Assembly: GCF_018294505.1 (NCBI RefSeq)
Contig: NC_057809.1
Coordinates: 140,342,979-140,406,978, forward strand
Direction of reading: 5' to 3'
Source: Triticum aestivum
Lineage: Eukaryota > Streptophyta > Magnoliopsida > Poales > Poaceae
DNA: 64,000 bases
Below are positions 21,229 through 33,737 of this stretch, piece after piece. The position numbers were made by a program, and so were the translations under genes. The notes below the pieces were generated by a model that had not been told where the DNA came from, ran no database searches, and was given only the letters and a program-made list of their open reading frames with translations. The stretch's first letter is position 1, and each line of letters opens with the position of its first letter.

Positions 21229-22544
21229 ACGGCATCATGAGCTAGGTCTATGCGTAGTTTGTATGCACGAGTAGAACACAAAGTAGTTGTGGGCGTTGAT
21301 TTTGTTCAATATGCTTACCTTTACTAGTCCAATCTTGATTCGGTGGCATTGTGGGATGAAGCGGCCCGGACCGACCTTACACGTACTCTTACGTGAGACT
21401 GGTTCCACCGACTGACATGCACTAGTTGCATAAGGTGGCTAGCGGGTGTCTGTCTCTCCCACTTTAGTCGGATCGGATTCGATGAAAAGGGTCCTTATGA
21501 AGGGTAAATAGCAATTGGCATATCACGTTGTGGTTTTTGCGTAGGTAATAAACGTTCTTTCTAGAAACCCATAGCAGCCACATAAAACATGCAAACAACA
21601 ATTAGAGGACATCTAACTTGTTTTTGCAGGGTATGCTATGTGATGTGATATGGCCAAAAGGATGTGATGAATGATATATGTGATGTATGAGATTGATCAT
21701 GTTCTTGTAATAGGAATCGCGACTTGCATGTCGATGAGTATGACAACCGGCAGGAGCCATAGGAGTTGTCTTAATTTATTTATGACCTGCGTGTCAACAT
21801 AAACGTCATGTAATTACTTTACTTTATTGCTAACCGTTAGCTGTAGTAGTAGAAGTAATAGTTGGCGAGACAACTTCATGGAGACACGATGATAGAGATC
21901 ATGATGATGGAGATCATGGTGTCATGCCGGTGACAAGATGATCATGGAGCCCCGAGATGGAGATCAAAGGAGCTATATGATATTGGCCATATCATGTCAC
22001 TATTATTTGATTGCATGTGATGTTTATCATATTTGTACATCTTGTTTACTTAGAATTATGGTAGTAAATAAGATGATACCTCATAATAATTTCAAGAAAG
22101 TGTTCCCCCTAACTGTGCACTGTTGCGACAGTTTGTTGTTTCGAAGCACCACGTGATGATCGGGTGTTAGATTCTAACGTTCACATACAACGGGTGTAAG
22201 ACAGATTTACACACGCGAAACACTTAGGTTGACTTGACGAGCCTAGCATGTACAGACATGGCCTCGGAACACAAGAGACCGAAAGTTCGAGCATGAGTCG
22301 TATGGTAGATACGATCAACATGAAGGTGTTCACCAATGATGACTAGTCCGTCTCACGTGATGATCGGACACGGCCTAGTTGACTCGGATCATGTAATCAC
22401 TTAGATGACTAGAGGGATGTCTATCTGAGTGGGAGTTCATAAGATGAACTTAATTATCCTGAACATAGTCAAAAGGTCTTCGCAAATTATGTCGTAGCTC
22501 GCGCTTCAGTTCTACTATTTAGATATGTTCCTAGAGAAAAATTA

Positions 22545-25500
22545 GTTGAAAGTTGATAGTAGCAATTATGCGGACTAGGTCCGTAAACTGAGGATTGTCC
22601 TCATTGCTTCATAGAAGGCTTATGTCCTTAATGCACCGCTCAATGTGCTGGACCTCGAGCGTTGTCTATGGATGTTGTGAACATCTGACATACACATTTT
22701 GATAACTACGTGATAGTTCAGTTGAACGGCTTAGAGTTGAGGCACCGAAGACATTTTGAAATGTCGCGAAACATATGAGATGTTTCGGGGGCTGAAATTG
22801 GGATTTCAGGCTCGTGCCCACGTCAAGAGGTATAAGACCTCCGACGATTTTCTTAGCCTGCAAACTAAGGGAGAAAAGCTCAATTGTTGAACTTGTGCTC
22901 AGATTGTCTGAGTACAACAATCGCTTGAATCGAGTGGGAGTTGATCTTCCAGATGAAATAGTGATGGTTCTCCGAAGTCATTACCACCAAGCTTCTTGAG
23001 CTTTGTGATGAACTATAATATATCAGGGACATATATGATGATCCTTGAGATATTCGTGATGTTTGACACCACAAAAGTAGAGATCAAGAAGGAGCATCAA
23101 TTGTTGATGGTTGGTGATACCACTAGTTTCAAGAAGGGCAAGGGCACGAAGGGATACTTCATGAAACGGCAATTCAGCTGCTGCTCTAGTGAAGAAACCC
23201 AAGGTTGAACCCAAACCCGAGACTAAGTGCTTCTGTAATAAGGGGAACAACCACTAGAGCAGAATTACCCTAGATACTTGGTAGATGAGAAGGCTGGCAA
23301 GGTCGATAGAAGTATATTGATATACATTGTGTTGATGTGTACTTTACTAGTACTCCTAGTAGCACCAGAGTATTAGATACCGGTTCGGTTGCTAAGTGTT
23401 AGTAACTCGAAATAAAAGCTACGGAATAAACGGAGACTAGCTAAAGGTGAGCTGACGATATGTGTTGGAAGTGTTTCCAATGTTGATATGATCAAGCATC
23501 GCACGCTCCCTCTACCATCGAGATTGGTGTTTGCGTTGAGCATAGACATGATTGGATTATGTCTATCGCAATACGGTTATTCATTCAAGGAGAATAACGG
23601 TTACTCTGTTCATTTGAATAATACCTTCAATGGTCTTGCACCTAAAATGAATGGTTCATTGAATCTCGATCGTAGTGATACACATGTTCATGCCAAAAGA
23701 TATAAGATAGTAATGATAGTACCACCTACTTGTGGCACTGCCACGTAAGTCATATCGATATAAAATGCATGAAGAAGCTCCATGTTGATGGATCTTTGGG
23801 ATCACTCATTTCTGAAAGGTTTGAGACATGCGAACCATGTCTATTGGTGTATATGCATGAAGAAACTCCATGCAAATGGACCGTTTGGACTCACTTGATT
23901 TTGAATCACTTGAGACATGCAAATCATACCACATGGGCAAGATGACTGAAAGCCTCGTTTTCAGTAAAATGGAACTAGAAAGAAACTTGTTGGAAGTAAT
24001 ACATTTTGATGTGTGCAATCCAATGAGTGTTGAGGCGTGTAGTGGATATCATTATGTTCTTACTCCACAAATGATTTGAGTAGATATTGAGTATATTTAC
24101 TTGATGAATCACGAGTCTGAATTATTGAAAGGTTCAAGTAATTTTAGGGTGAAGTTGAAAGATCATCGTGACAAGAGGATAAAATGTCTATGATATGATC
24201 GTAGAGATGAATATCTGAATTACGAGTTTGGCACATAATTAAGACATTGTGGAATTTGTTTCACAACCAATACAGCCAGGAACACCATGGTGTGATGGTG
24301 TGTCCGAACATCATAACTGCACCCTATTGGATATGATGCATACCATGATGTCTCTTATCGAATTACCACGATAGTTTATGGGTTAGGCATTAGTAGGTCC
24401 TCAAACTATTTCGAAGGTGTCATGTAGGTCCTCAAACTATGAAAAGTGTCATCTAGGTCCTCAAAAATCCTTGAACTGTAATAAGTGTGTATATATGTGA
24501 CACCTTCGAAATAGTTCAAGGACCTATATGACACCTTTGAAATAGTTCGAGGACCAGGATAACACACATATTGCACTTTGAGGACATGGATGACGATTTT
24601 CATAGTTCGAGGACCTACGTGACACCTCTAAAATAGTTCGAGGACCTATGATGCACTTCACAAATAGGGCACCACGAAATTCCGATGAGATGACACCATA
24701 TGAACTATGGTTTAGAGAAACCTAAGCTGTCATTTCTTAGAAGTTTGGGGCTGCGACGCTTATGTGAAAAAGTTTCAGGCTGATAAGCTCGAACCCAAAG
24801 CGGATAAATGCATCTTCATAGGACACCCAAAATAGTTGGGTATACCTCCTGTCTCAGATCCGAAAGCAATAAGGGATTGTTTATAGAATCGGGTCCTTTC
24901 TCGAGGAAAAGTTTCTCTCGAAAGAATTGAGTGGGAGGATGGTGGAGACTTGATGAGGTTATTGAACCGTCACTTCAACTAGTGTATAGCAGGGCACAAA
25001 GAGTTGTCCTTGTGGCACCTACACCAATTGAAGTGGAAGCTTATGATATTGATCATGAGACTTCGGATCAAGTCACTCCCAAACCTCGTAGGATGAGAAG
25101 GATGCGTACTAATTCAGAGTGGTACGTAATCCTGTCTTGGAAGTCATGTTGCTAGACAACAATGAACCTACGAGCTATGGAGAAGCAATGGTGGGCCTGG
25201 ATTCCAAAATGGCTCGAGGCCATATAATCTGAGAGAGGATCCATATATGAAAACAAAGTGTAGACTTTGGGAGAACTACTTGATGGTCGTAAGGCTGTTA
25301 GGTACATATGGATTTTAAAAGGAAGACGGACAATGATGGTAGGTATCACCATTAAGAAAGCTCGACTTGTCGTTAAGATGTTTTCCGACAAGTTCAAGGA
25401 GTTGACTACGATGAGACTTTCTCACTCGTAGCGATGCCAAGAGTCTGTTGGAATTATATTAGCGATTACTGCATTATTTATGAAATCTTGCAGATAGGAT

Positions 25501-26500
25501 GTCAAAACATTGTTTCCTCGACGTTTTTTTGAGGAAAGGCTGTATGTGATACAAACCGGAAGGTTTTGTCAATCCTGAAAGATGCTAATAAGTATGCAAA
25601 GCTCCAGCAATCCTTCTAGGGACTGGAGTAAGCATCTCGGAGTTGGAATGTATGCTTTGATGATGATCAAAGATTTTGGGTGTATACAAGTTTATGAGAA
25701 ACTTGTATTTCCAAAGAAGTGAGTGGGAGCACTATAGAATTTCTGATGAATATATGTTGTTGACATATTGTTGATCAGAAATGACGTAGAATTTCTGGAA
25801 AGCATATAGGGTTATTTGAAAAGTGTTTTTCAATGGAAAACCTGGATTAGGCTACTTGAGTATTAAGATCTATAAGGATAGATCAAAACGCTTAATAGTA
25901 CTTTCAAATGAATACACACCGTGACAAGGTTTTGAAGGAGTTCAAAATGGATCGGCAAAGAAGGAGTTCTTGGCTGTGCTATAAGGTGTGAACATTGAGT
26001 AAGACTCGAAACCTGACCGCGGCAGAATAGAGAGAAAGGACGAAGGTCGTCCCCTATGCTTTAGACGTAGGCTCTATAGTATGCTATGCTGTGTACCGCA
26101 CCTGATGTGTGCCTTGCCACATATCTGGAAAGAGGGTACAAAGGTAATCTAGGAGTAGATCACCAGATAGAGGTCTAAATTATCCTTAGAGGAATAAGGA
26201 TATGTTTCTCGGTTATGGGGGTGCTAAAGAGTTCGACGTAAAGAGTTATGTCGATGCAAGCTTAACACCTATCCGGATAGCTCTGAGAAGAGATACCGGA
26301 TACGTATAATGGAGCAACAATTTAGAATAGCTCCAAGTAGAACAGTTATTTGAAATGGCTCCAAATATAGCGTAGTAGCTGCATCTACAAGATGACATAG
26401 AGATTTGCGAAGTACATACGGATCTGAAAGATTCAGACCCGTTGACTATAACATCTCTCACAAGCATAACATGATCAAACCCAGAACTCATCGAGTGTTA
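22545..26500 (+). pseudogene. Remnant copia gag-pol of Angela-type element
   Basis: Degenerate pieces in the right order match the better-preserved minus-strand copia at 49374-53305. Gag pieces run from about 22545 (AGTAGCAATTATGCGGAC) through SFVMNYNISGTYM and KVEIKKEHQLLMVGDTTSFK (about 23000-23130). Protease/pre-integrase remains are at 23490-23760. Integrase pieces cover about 23760-24920. RT-derived pieces run to about 25900 and RNase H-derived pieces (SYVDAS at about 26245) follow. Stops and frameshifts occur throughout and no domain is intact. A MITE interrupts the integrase region at 24394. Confidence 0.8.
24394..24648. mobile_element. Foldback MITE with internal direct repeats (~255 bp)
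   Basis: The left end TAGGTCCTCAAACTATTTCG pairs with the right end, read on the other strand as TAGGTCCTCGAACTATTTTA. Inside, the unit TAGGTCCTCRAACTAT with GTGTCA recurs in both directions about every 30 bp, so the whole can fold back. Flanking host sequence rejoins the copia integrase frame (GYALEM before, NRAP after), proving insertion. The outer bases GCATTAGTAGG and CCTATGATGC may extend the inverted repeat. The target duplication is not resolved and the superfamily is uncertain, possibly Mutator-like. Confidence 0.7.
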
Positions 26501-26633
26501 ATCACATGGTAATGTGAACTAGATTATTGACTCTAGTAAACTCTTTGGGTGTTAGTCACATGGGGATGTGACCTTGAGTGTTAATCACATAGCGATGTGA
26601 ACTGGATTATTGACTCTAGTGCAAGTGGGAGAC

Positions 26634-28357
26634 TGTTGGAAATATGTCCTAGAGGCAATAATAAATTAGTTATTATTATATTTCCTTGTTCATGATAATC
26701 GTTTATTATCCATGATAGAATTGTATTGATAGGAAACTCAGATACATGTGTGGATACATAGACAACACCATGTCCCTAGTAAGCCTCTAGTTGACTAGCT
26801 CGTTGATCAATAGATGGTTACGGTTTCCTGACCATGGACATTGGATGTCGTTGATAACGGGATCACATCATTAGGAGAATGATGTGATGGACAAAGACCC
26901 AATCCTAAGCCTAGCACAAGATCATGTAGTTCATATGCTAAAGCTTTTCTAATGTCAAAGTATCATTTCCTTAGACCATGAGATTGTGCAACTCCCGGAT
27001 ACCGTAGGAGTGCTTTGGGTGTGCCAAACGTCACAACGTAACTGGGTGGCTATAAAGGTACATTACAGGTATCTCCGAAAGTGTCTGTTGGGTTGGCACG
27101 AATCGAGACTGGGATTTGTCACTCCGTGTGACAGAGAGGTATCTCTGGGCCCACTCGGTAGGACATCATCATAATGTGCACAATGTGATCAAGAAGTTGA
27201 TCACGGGATGATGTGTTACGGAACAAGTAAAGAGACTTGCCGGTAATGAGATTGAACAAGGTATCAGGATACCGACGATCGAATCTCGGGCAAGTATCGT
27301 ACCGCTAGACAAAGGGAATTGTATACGGGATTGATTAAGTCCTTGACATCGTGGTTCATCCGATGAGATCATCGTGGAACATGTGGGAACCAACATGGGT
27401 ATCCAGATCCCGCTGTTGGTTATTGATCGGAGAGTCCTCTCGGTCATGTCTGCATGTCTCCCGAACCCGTAGGGTCTACACACTTAAGGTTCCATGACAC
27501 TAGGGTTATAGAGATATTAGTATGCGGTAACCCGAAAGTTGCTCGGAGTCCCGAATGAGATCCCGGACGTCATGAGGAGTTCCGGAATGGTCCAGAGGTA
27601 AAGAATTATATATAGGAAGTGCTATTTCGGCTATCAGGACAAGTTTCGGGGTCACCAGTATTGTACCGGGACCACCGGAAGGGTCCCGGGGGTCCACCGG
27701 GTGGGGCCACCTGCCCCGGGGGGGCACATGGGCTGTAGGGGGTGCGCCTTGGCCTATATGGGCCAAGGGCACCAGCCCCAAGAGGCCCATGCACCAAGAG
27801 AAGAGGGAAACGAAGAGTCCTAAAGGGGGAAGGCACCTCCGAGGTGCCTTGGGGAGGAGGGACTCCTCCCTTGGCCGCACCCTTCCTTGGAGGGAGGGCC
27901 AAGGCTGAGCCCCCCCTCCCCGTTGGCCCTATATATAGTGGGGGGAAGGGAGGGCAACCATACCTAAGCCCTGGCGCCTCCCTCTCCCTCCCATGACACA
28001 TCTCCCTCCTCCCACAGCGCTTGGCAAAGCCCTGTTGGAATCCCGCTACTTCCACCATCACGCCGTCGTGCTGTTGGATCTCCATCAACCTCTCCTTCCC
28101 CCTTGCTGGATCAAGAACGAGGAGACGTCGCTGCTCCGTACGTGTGTTGAACGCGGAGGTGCCGTCCGTTCGGCGCTAGGATCATCGGTGATTTGGATCA
28201 CGACGAGTACGACTCCATCAACCCCATTCTCTTGAACGCTTCCGCGCGCGATCTACAAGGGTATGTAGATCCACTCCTCCCTCGTTGCTAGATGACTCCA
28301 TAGATAGATCTTGGTGACACGTAGGAAAATTTTGAATTTATGCTACGTTCCCCAACA
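26634..28357 (+). repeat. 3' LTR of Angela-type element
   Basis: The 1724-bp LTR starts TGTTGGAAATATGTCCTAGA and ends GTTCCCCAACA, with a TATA box at 27930-27937. It is preceded by AGTGCAAGTGGGAGAC. Confidence 0.93.
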
Positions 28358-31300
28358 CGCTCCATACAACTAAAACCAAACCTCGAGTTTCCCCGAGGGG
28401 GCGCTGCATAGGACTCTAGTTTGGACCAACACTCAGAGGAGCACTGGCCCAGGGGGGCTAAAATAAGATGACCCTCGGGCTCCGGAAACCCAAGGGAAAA
28501 AGAGGCTAGGTGGCAAATGGTAAAACCAAGGTTGGGCATTGGTGGAAAAGCTTTAATCAAGGGGAACTATCAAGGGGTTCCCATTATAACCCAACCGCGT
28601 AAGGAACGCAAAATCCGGGAACATAACACCGATATGACGGAAACTAGGGTGGCAAGAGTGGAACAAAACACTAGGCGAGAGGCCGAGCCTTCCACCCTTT
28701 ACCAAGTGTATAGATGCATTAAGATAACAAGATAATATAATGATATCCCAACAAGTAAATAAATGTTCCAACAAGGAACGGCCTCCAATCTTCACCTGCA
28801 ACTAGCAACGCTATAAGAGGGGCTGAGCAAAGTGGTAACATAGCCAATCAATGGTTTGCTAGGACATGGTGGGTTAGAGGTTTGACATGGCAATTTGGGA
28901 GGCTTGAAAGCAAGTGGTAGGCATCGTAACATTGGCATAGCAAAAGAGCGAGCAATCTAGCATAGCAAAGATAGTAGTGATTTCGAGGGTATGATCATCT
29001 TGCCTGCAAAGTGGTCAGAGTTGACTGGATCCTCGAAAGCAAACTCAACGGGCTCCTCGTTAGCGAACTCGTCTCCCGGCTCTACCCAAACAAGACAAAG
29101 AAGCAACAAGGACACAATCAACCACGTGCAAGGATCAAACAATAGGATGCAAGGATGGTATGCTATGCGGGATGCGATGCGGGATGCATATGCAAGATTT
29201 GACAAGGGATGCATGACCTCAACTTGGGAATCCAAGTGTGCCACTGGAAATATGAGATGAAATCGCTTGAAAACGATATAAAGAACGCCGGAATCGGAGT
29301 TACGGTTTGGAAATGGCAAGCGATTCAAATATGACACCAGTCTGCGATTTACAGCAAGTAGCCGTCTAAATGCAACGAGATGAACATGCTACATCACCCA
29401 AACATGGCATAAAAATACATGACAGGGATGCATTCATGATGCTTAACAAAAGTCTAGCACTGAGCTACGGCCAATTCATCCATTAATAGGTTCAAACAAG
29501 CATGGCAAAAGTGCATATGGTAAACAGATCTCAGACTTGGTGAAATTAACACTTGTCTGGAATTTCAGATCAGATAGCACTCTTCGGAGCAACAAAACTA
29601 TATGCTACAGGACCTGAACATGGCAAAGTAAAGCATGGCATGGGGCTACTCAAAGAGCTTAACAAAAGTCCCTTAGTGACCTTGAGCCAAAAGGGATCAG
29701 AAAATACAATTGCAAGCATGTGAACATGGCAAAAACATAATCAGTTCTCAGACTTAGTGAAAACTGGAGCATGCTGAAATAGATATCAAGTAGGCATGTT
29801 TACGAGCTCGATGCACTCACTACGGAGCAAGTCATGGCAAGCTAAGCATACAACCATCAATAATACACAAAATGCAAGCTATACATGGCAAGAAAAATAG
29901 CATATCATGCACGGATCAACTACAACATCATCGGCAAAATCGCTAACAAGTAGACAATCTGCCCAGATTCACGAAGTAGCAAAAGTATAGCTCGATTGAC
30001 TCAAGCTAGGGTGCTCCATAATTGCAAAAAAAGACATGGATGGATAGAGCTCTACAAGATTAACAAAACATCCTTACTGACCACCCTCAAAAGAGGCATG
30101 GATCACTAGTAAACAACATGAACATATGGCCATATGAAATAAACAGCTCAAGGACTTAGTGGAAATGCTAAGTCCCTGAAAACAGCATTACCAAGTGCCT
30201 CACTTTGCAAGCTTGTGCTAGTCACCACACACATCACAAAAATACATGGGTTGCACCTCTGGAAAGATGGAAAAACACTTAACAAAACATATGTAGAGCT
30301 CATGGGCATATCATGCACACATCAATCATGGCAAAAATGACAAATATCTAAATGGAGCAGCAGATCTGACAAATATCTCAAGTAGCACTCTTCTAACAGC
30401 ATTTCGGGCATCAAGCTGAACTCAAATGAAAATGATGCAATGGAATAAAATGATGTACTCTCTGAGATGAACATTTTGATATGCTATATGCCCAAAACGG
30501 AGCTACGGATGATGAGTTACAGTATGACGAACATAGCAAAATAATTAGGGGAGAGAGGGAAAAGTCAACCGAGATAAGATCTAGGGTTTGTCCGGTTCTA
30601 GATCGGATCGGTCGGCGAACCGAGGAGATCGCCGGAGCTGTTCCTGGGGGCGCCGGAGGGAAGCGGGGCGTCGCCGGACTGGTGAGGCAGCGGCCGGATC
30701 CGGCCGGGCTCTGGTCGCCGGAGGGAAGCGGTGGCGGGGCGGAGCAGTGAAGGGGCCGGCGTGCGGCGAAGGTGGCCTTGGGCGGCGGAGGCGCGGAGCG
30801 GCCCGGCAATGGCGGCGCGATGGCTGAGGTGGCCGGCGGCGGCCGTTGTCCGGGAAGAGGCGCGCGGGCGGGCGGCGCGCGGGAGCCGGGCCAGGAGGGC
30901 CTCCCGCGGGCTCGCCGGGCCGGTGGCGCGGGGGCGGCGCCGCCTGCCACAAGGCGCGTCGGGAGAGGCGGCGGCGGATCGGGCGGACGCGTCCGGTTAT
31001 GGCCGGACGTGTCCGATGGCGGCGGAGTTGATTTTTTTAGGGTTAGGGAGAGAGGAGATCCGGGAATTTTCGAGGAGGGCCTATTTATAGGCATAGGAGG
31101 AGCTAGGAGAGTCCAAATGAGGTGCGGTTTTCGGCCATGCAATTGTGATCGAACGCTCTAGATGATGGAGAGGGTTTTGGTGGGTTTTGGGCCAAATTGG
31201 AGGGGTGTTGGGCTGCAACACACACGAGGCTTTTTCAGTCCCTCGGTTAACCGTTAGAGTATCAAACGAAGTCCAAATGGTACGAAACTTGACAGGCGGT

Positions 31301-31658
31301 CTACCGGTAGTAAACCAAGGCCGCTTGGCAAGTCTCAGTCCAATCCGGAAATGTTTAATCCCCACACACAAAAGAAAGCTAGAAATGACCACCGGAAGAG
31401 AACGAAGCGCCGGAATGCAAAACGGACAACGGGGAAAATGCTCGAATGCATGAGATGAACACGTATGCAAATGCAATGCAAATGATGACATGATATGAGA
31501 TGCATGACAACGATAAAAACACATGGGGACAAAGACCCGAACCCGAGAAAATAAAATAACTTAACGCTGGAAACAACAAGAGTTGCAATACATATTGGGA
31601 AAGTCATATCCGGGGTGTTACAACACTCCACCACTATGAAAGGATCTCGTCCCGAGAT

Positions 31659-33050
31659 CTAGGACTGAAAGAACGCCGGGTACTCAGAACGGAGGTGATC
31701 CTCGCGTTCCCAGGTAGCTTCACGGTCGGAATGGTGTGACCACTTGACTTTGAGGAATTTGATTGACTTGTTGCGAGTCTTGCGTTCAGTCTCTTCGAGA
31801 ATAGCAACGGGGTGCTCACGATAGGAGAGATCTTCTTGGAGCTCAATGTCCTCGAAGTTGACGGTGCAGTTAATAGTCTTGAAGCACTTTCAGAGATGAG
31901 ATACATGGAACACATCATGAACATTTGCAAAGTTTGAAGGAAGCTCGAGTTGATAGGCGAGGTCGCCTCTCTTGCTGACAATCTTGAAAGGTCCCACATA
32001 TCTAGGGGCAAGCTTCCCTTTGATCCCGAAACGATGAGTACCTTTCATAGGAGAGACGCGGAGGTAAACATGATCTCCGATCTCGAAAGCCAAATCACGG
32101 TGCTTACTATCATAGTAGCTCTTCTGGCGGGATTGGGCTGCTTTGAGGTTATCTCGAATGACTTTGCACATTTCCTCTGCCTCTGTGATTAAGTCATTTC
32201 CGACAAGCTAACGTTCACCGGTTTCAGACCAGTTGAGAGGGGTACGACACTTCCTGCCATACAGAATTTCAAATGGGGCCTTGCCCGAACTTGCTTGAAA
32301 GCTGTTGTTGTAGGAGAATTCAGCATCAGGAAGACAATCCTCCCACTTCATGCCGAAGGAGATCACACAAGACCTGAGCATATCTTCAAGAATCTGGTTG
32401 ACACACTCGACTTGACCGCTAGTTTGAGGATGGAAAGCTGTGCTGAAGTGGATGTTGGTGCCCATGGCCTTCTGAAAAGAATCCCAAAACTTGGAGGTAA
32501 AGATGCTGCCACGGTCTGAAGAGATCACTTGTGGAATACCGTGCAGAGAGACAATTCGAGAGGTATAGAATTCCGCCAATTGAGCTGCAGTGATTGACTC
32601 TTTGATAGGCAGTAAATGAGCCACTTTAGTGAGTTTGTCGATGACAACGAATATAGCATCATTGCCACGCTTGGACTTTGGAAACCCAGTCACGAAGTCC
32701 ATCTCAATGTGGTCAAACTTCCATTCTGGAATGGCAAGAGGTTGGAGGAGACCAGCTGGCCTTTGGTGTTCTGCCTTCATTCTTCTGCAGACATCACATT
32801 CATTCACGAACTGAGCAATCTCGCGCTTCATTCGAGTCCACCAATAAGCTTGCTTGAGGTCCTGATACATCTTCGTGCTCCCAGGGTGGATGGAGAGGAG
32901 AGAATTGTGAGCCTTCTTCATGATCACTTTACGGAGGTCACCTTTGGGTACAACAATACAATCCTCGAAGAAGAGAGTGTCCTTGTCGTCAAGGCGGTAG
33001 CACTTGTACTTGGGTTGACTCTTGGCAATCCCAATCTCAAACCAACTATC
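31659..33050 (-). pseudogene. Tekay-type integrase with C-terminal chromodomain, truncated pol
   Basis: Integrase of a chromovirus. The HHCC zinc domain is visible as AHNSLLSIHPGSTKMYQDL, with CDVCRRMKAEH after it. The catalytic core has MDFVTGFPKS, VISSDRGSIFTSKFW and HPQTSGQVECVNQILE, where the Glu expected in the third motif aligns with GQVECVNQ. A TAG at 32208-32210 follows SETGER. Reading resumes with [20 protein letters not shown] and [21 protein letters not shown] at 31887-31889 follows HVSHL. The chromodomain follows as KFLKVKWSHHSDREATWERE and ends near 31659. Chromodomains guide integration into methylated heterochromatin. The N-terminal pol domains are missing. Confidence 0.85.
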
Positions 33051-33055
33051 TGTGG

Positions 33056-33720
33056 AAGAACTAGAGCTACTAGAATTCCCACCTATGAAACTCCCGAACC
33101 TTTCCGGTTATGCAATCAGGTGTTGGGGATACAGGGGAAGCATAATATCTCACCCAAATCTAGCAAATCCAACATCCAGCTGTATCCATCCTTCAACACA
33201 TAACCGAGAAAAACTTCGGAAACCATCTACCTCAACCTTCGAAAAGCATCCGTTATACAAGTTATGGCGATACTCCCGAACTCCCGCCCCAGTACTGGGT
33301 GGCGTCGAGGTTATCTCACCAACAAACTGCATAAAAGAGATTCTCGATGTCGGCGTACTAAACTCAGGTATTCCAGAACTGCAATGATAAAATTATGACG
33401 ACAACACCTCAGAGCTCAACTCCCCGGGACACTTCCACAAAACCCCTGACAGGAGGCACCAAGACAATGTTCTCATCATAAAACCATCGGAACGATTCCA
33501 AGATACCCGCGTGATCCTAATTTTTTTAGTGAAATTTGAGAAGAGAAGAGTTAAAACTCTACGTCAGGATGCCTTACCAGAGCGATGAGGAGACTGGGAA
33601 GTAAAAAGAATTCCTAAACTCTCCGATATATAATTCCTAAATGACTCAAAACATTTTTTTTCTAGACACAACTCGGCTGCTAAAAACGATCAATCAGTGG
33701 GGGCTCCTAAGGTCGGGGAA
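33056..33720 (-). other. 5' untranslated interior of Tekay-like element
   Basis: Non-coding leader follows the primer site. Gag would normally follow, but the sequence passes directly into the C-terminal part of pol near 33050, so gag through RT has been lost by an internal deletion. Confidence 0.6.
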
Positions 33721-33737
33721 GGCTCTGATTACCAACA
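33721..33737 (-). promoter_or_regulatory. Primer binding site of Tekay-like element
   Basis: On the minus strand TGTTGGTAATCAGAGCC follows the 5' LTR directly. It contains an initiator-Met-tRNA primer site with one extra A relative to TGGTATCAGAGCC. Confidence 0.75.

Larger units (their letters stand above)
19506..28357 (+). mobile_element. Angela/WIS/BARE-type copia retrotransposon, fourth layer
   Basis: This 8852-bp element is bounded by the perfect duplication CGCTC (19501-19505 and 28358-28362) inside a Tekay LTR. The LTRs are 1723 and 1724 bp and differ at roughly 40 positions by eye (~2.5%). The purine tract GCAAGTGGGAGAC precedes the 3' LTR. The interior is a heavily decayed plus-strand polyprotein. 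The LTR start TGTTGRAAATATGYCCTAGA is the standard Angela/BARE terminus. Confidence 0.93.
18525..31622 (-). repeat. 3' LTR of Tekay-like element, split by Angela-type insertion
   Basis: The LTR consists of 18525-19505 and 28363-31622, 4241 bp in total. It begins TGTAACACCCTCGATGCG on the plus strand and ends CCGGGGTGTTACA. A minus-strand TATA box (TATAAATA) lies at 31082-31089, just after a GC-rich block (about 30580-31080). The proline/arginine-rich open frames over that block are composition effects. Confidence 0.88.

Noticed and set aside
22666..23250. Minus-strand frames over 22666-23250
   Set aside because: Opposite strand of recognisable copia gag remnants; no independent support.
30411..31161. 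243-codon proline-rich minus frame and its twin at 36744-37412
   Set aside because: Both are the same GC-rich leader within the two Tekay LTR copies, lying downstream of the LTR TATA box on the minus strand; not conserved as a protein between copies because of frame-changing indels.
31950..33387. Plus-strand frames up to 195 codons over 31950-33387
   Set aside because: They are shadows of the minus-strand integrase-chromodomain region or of non-coding Tekay leader.
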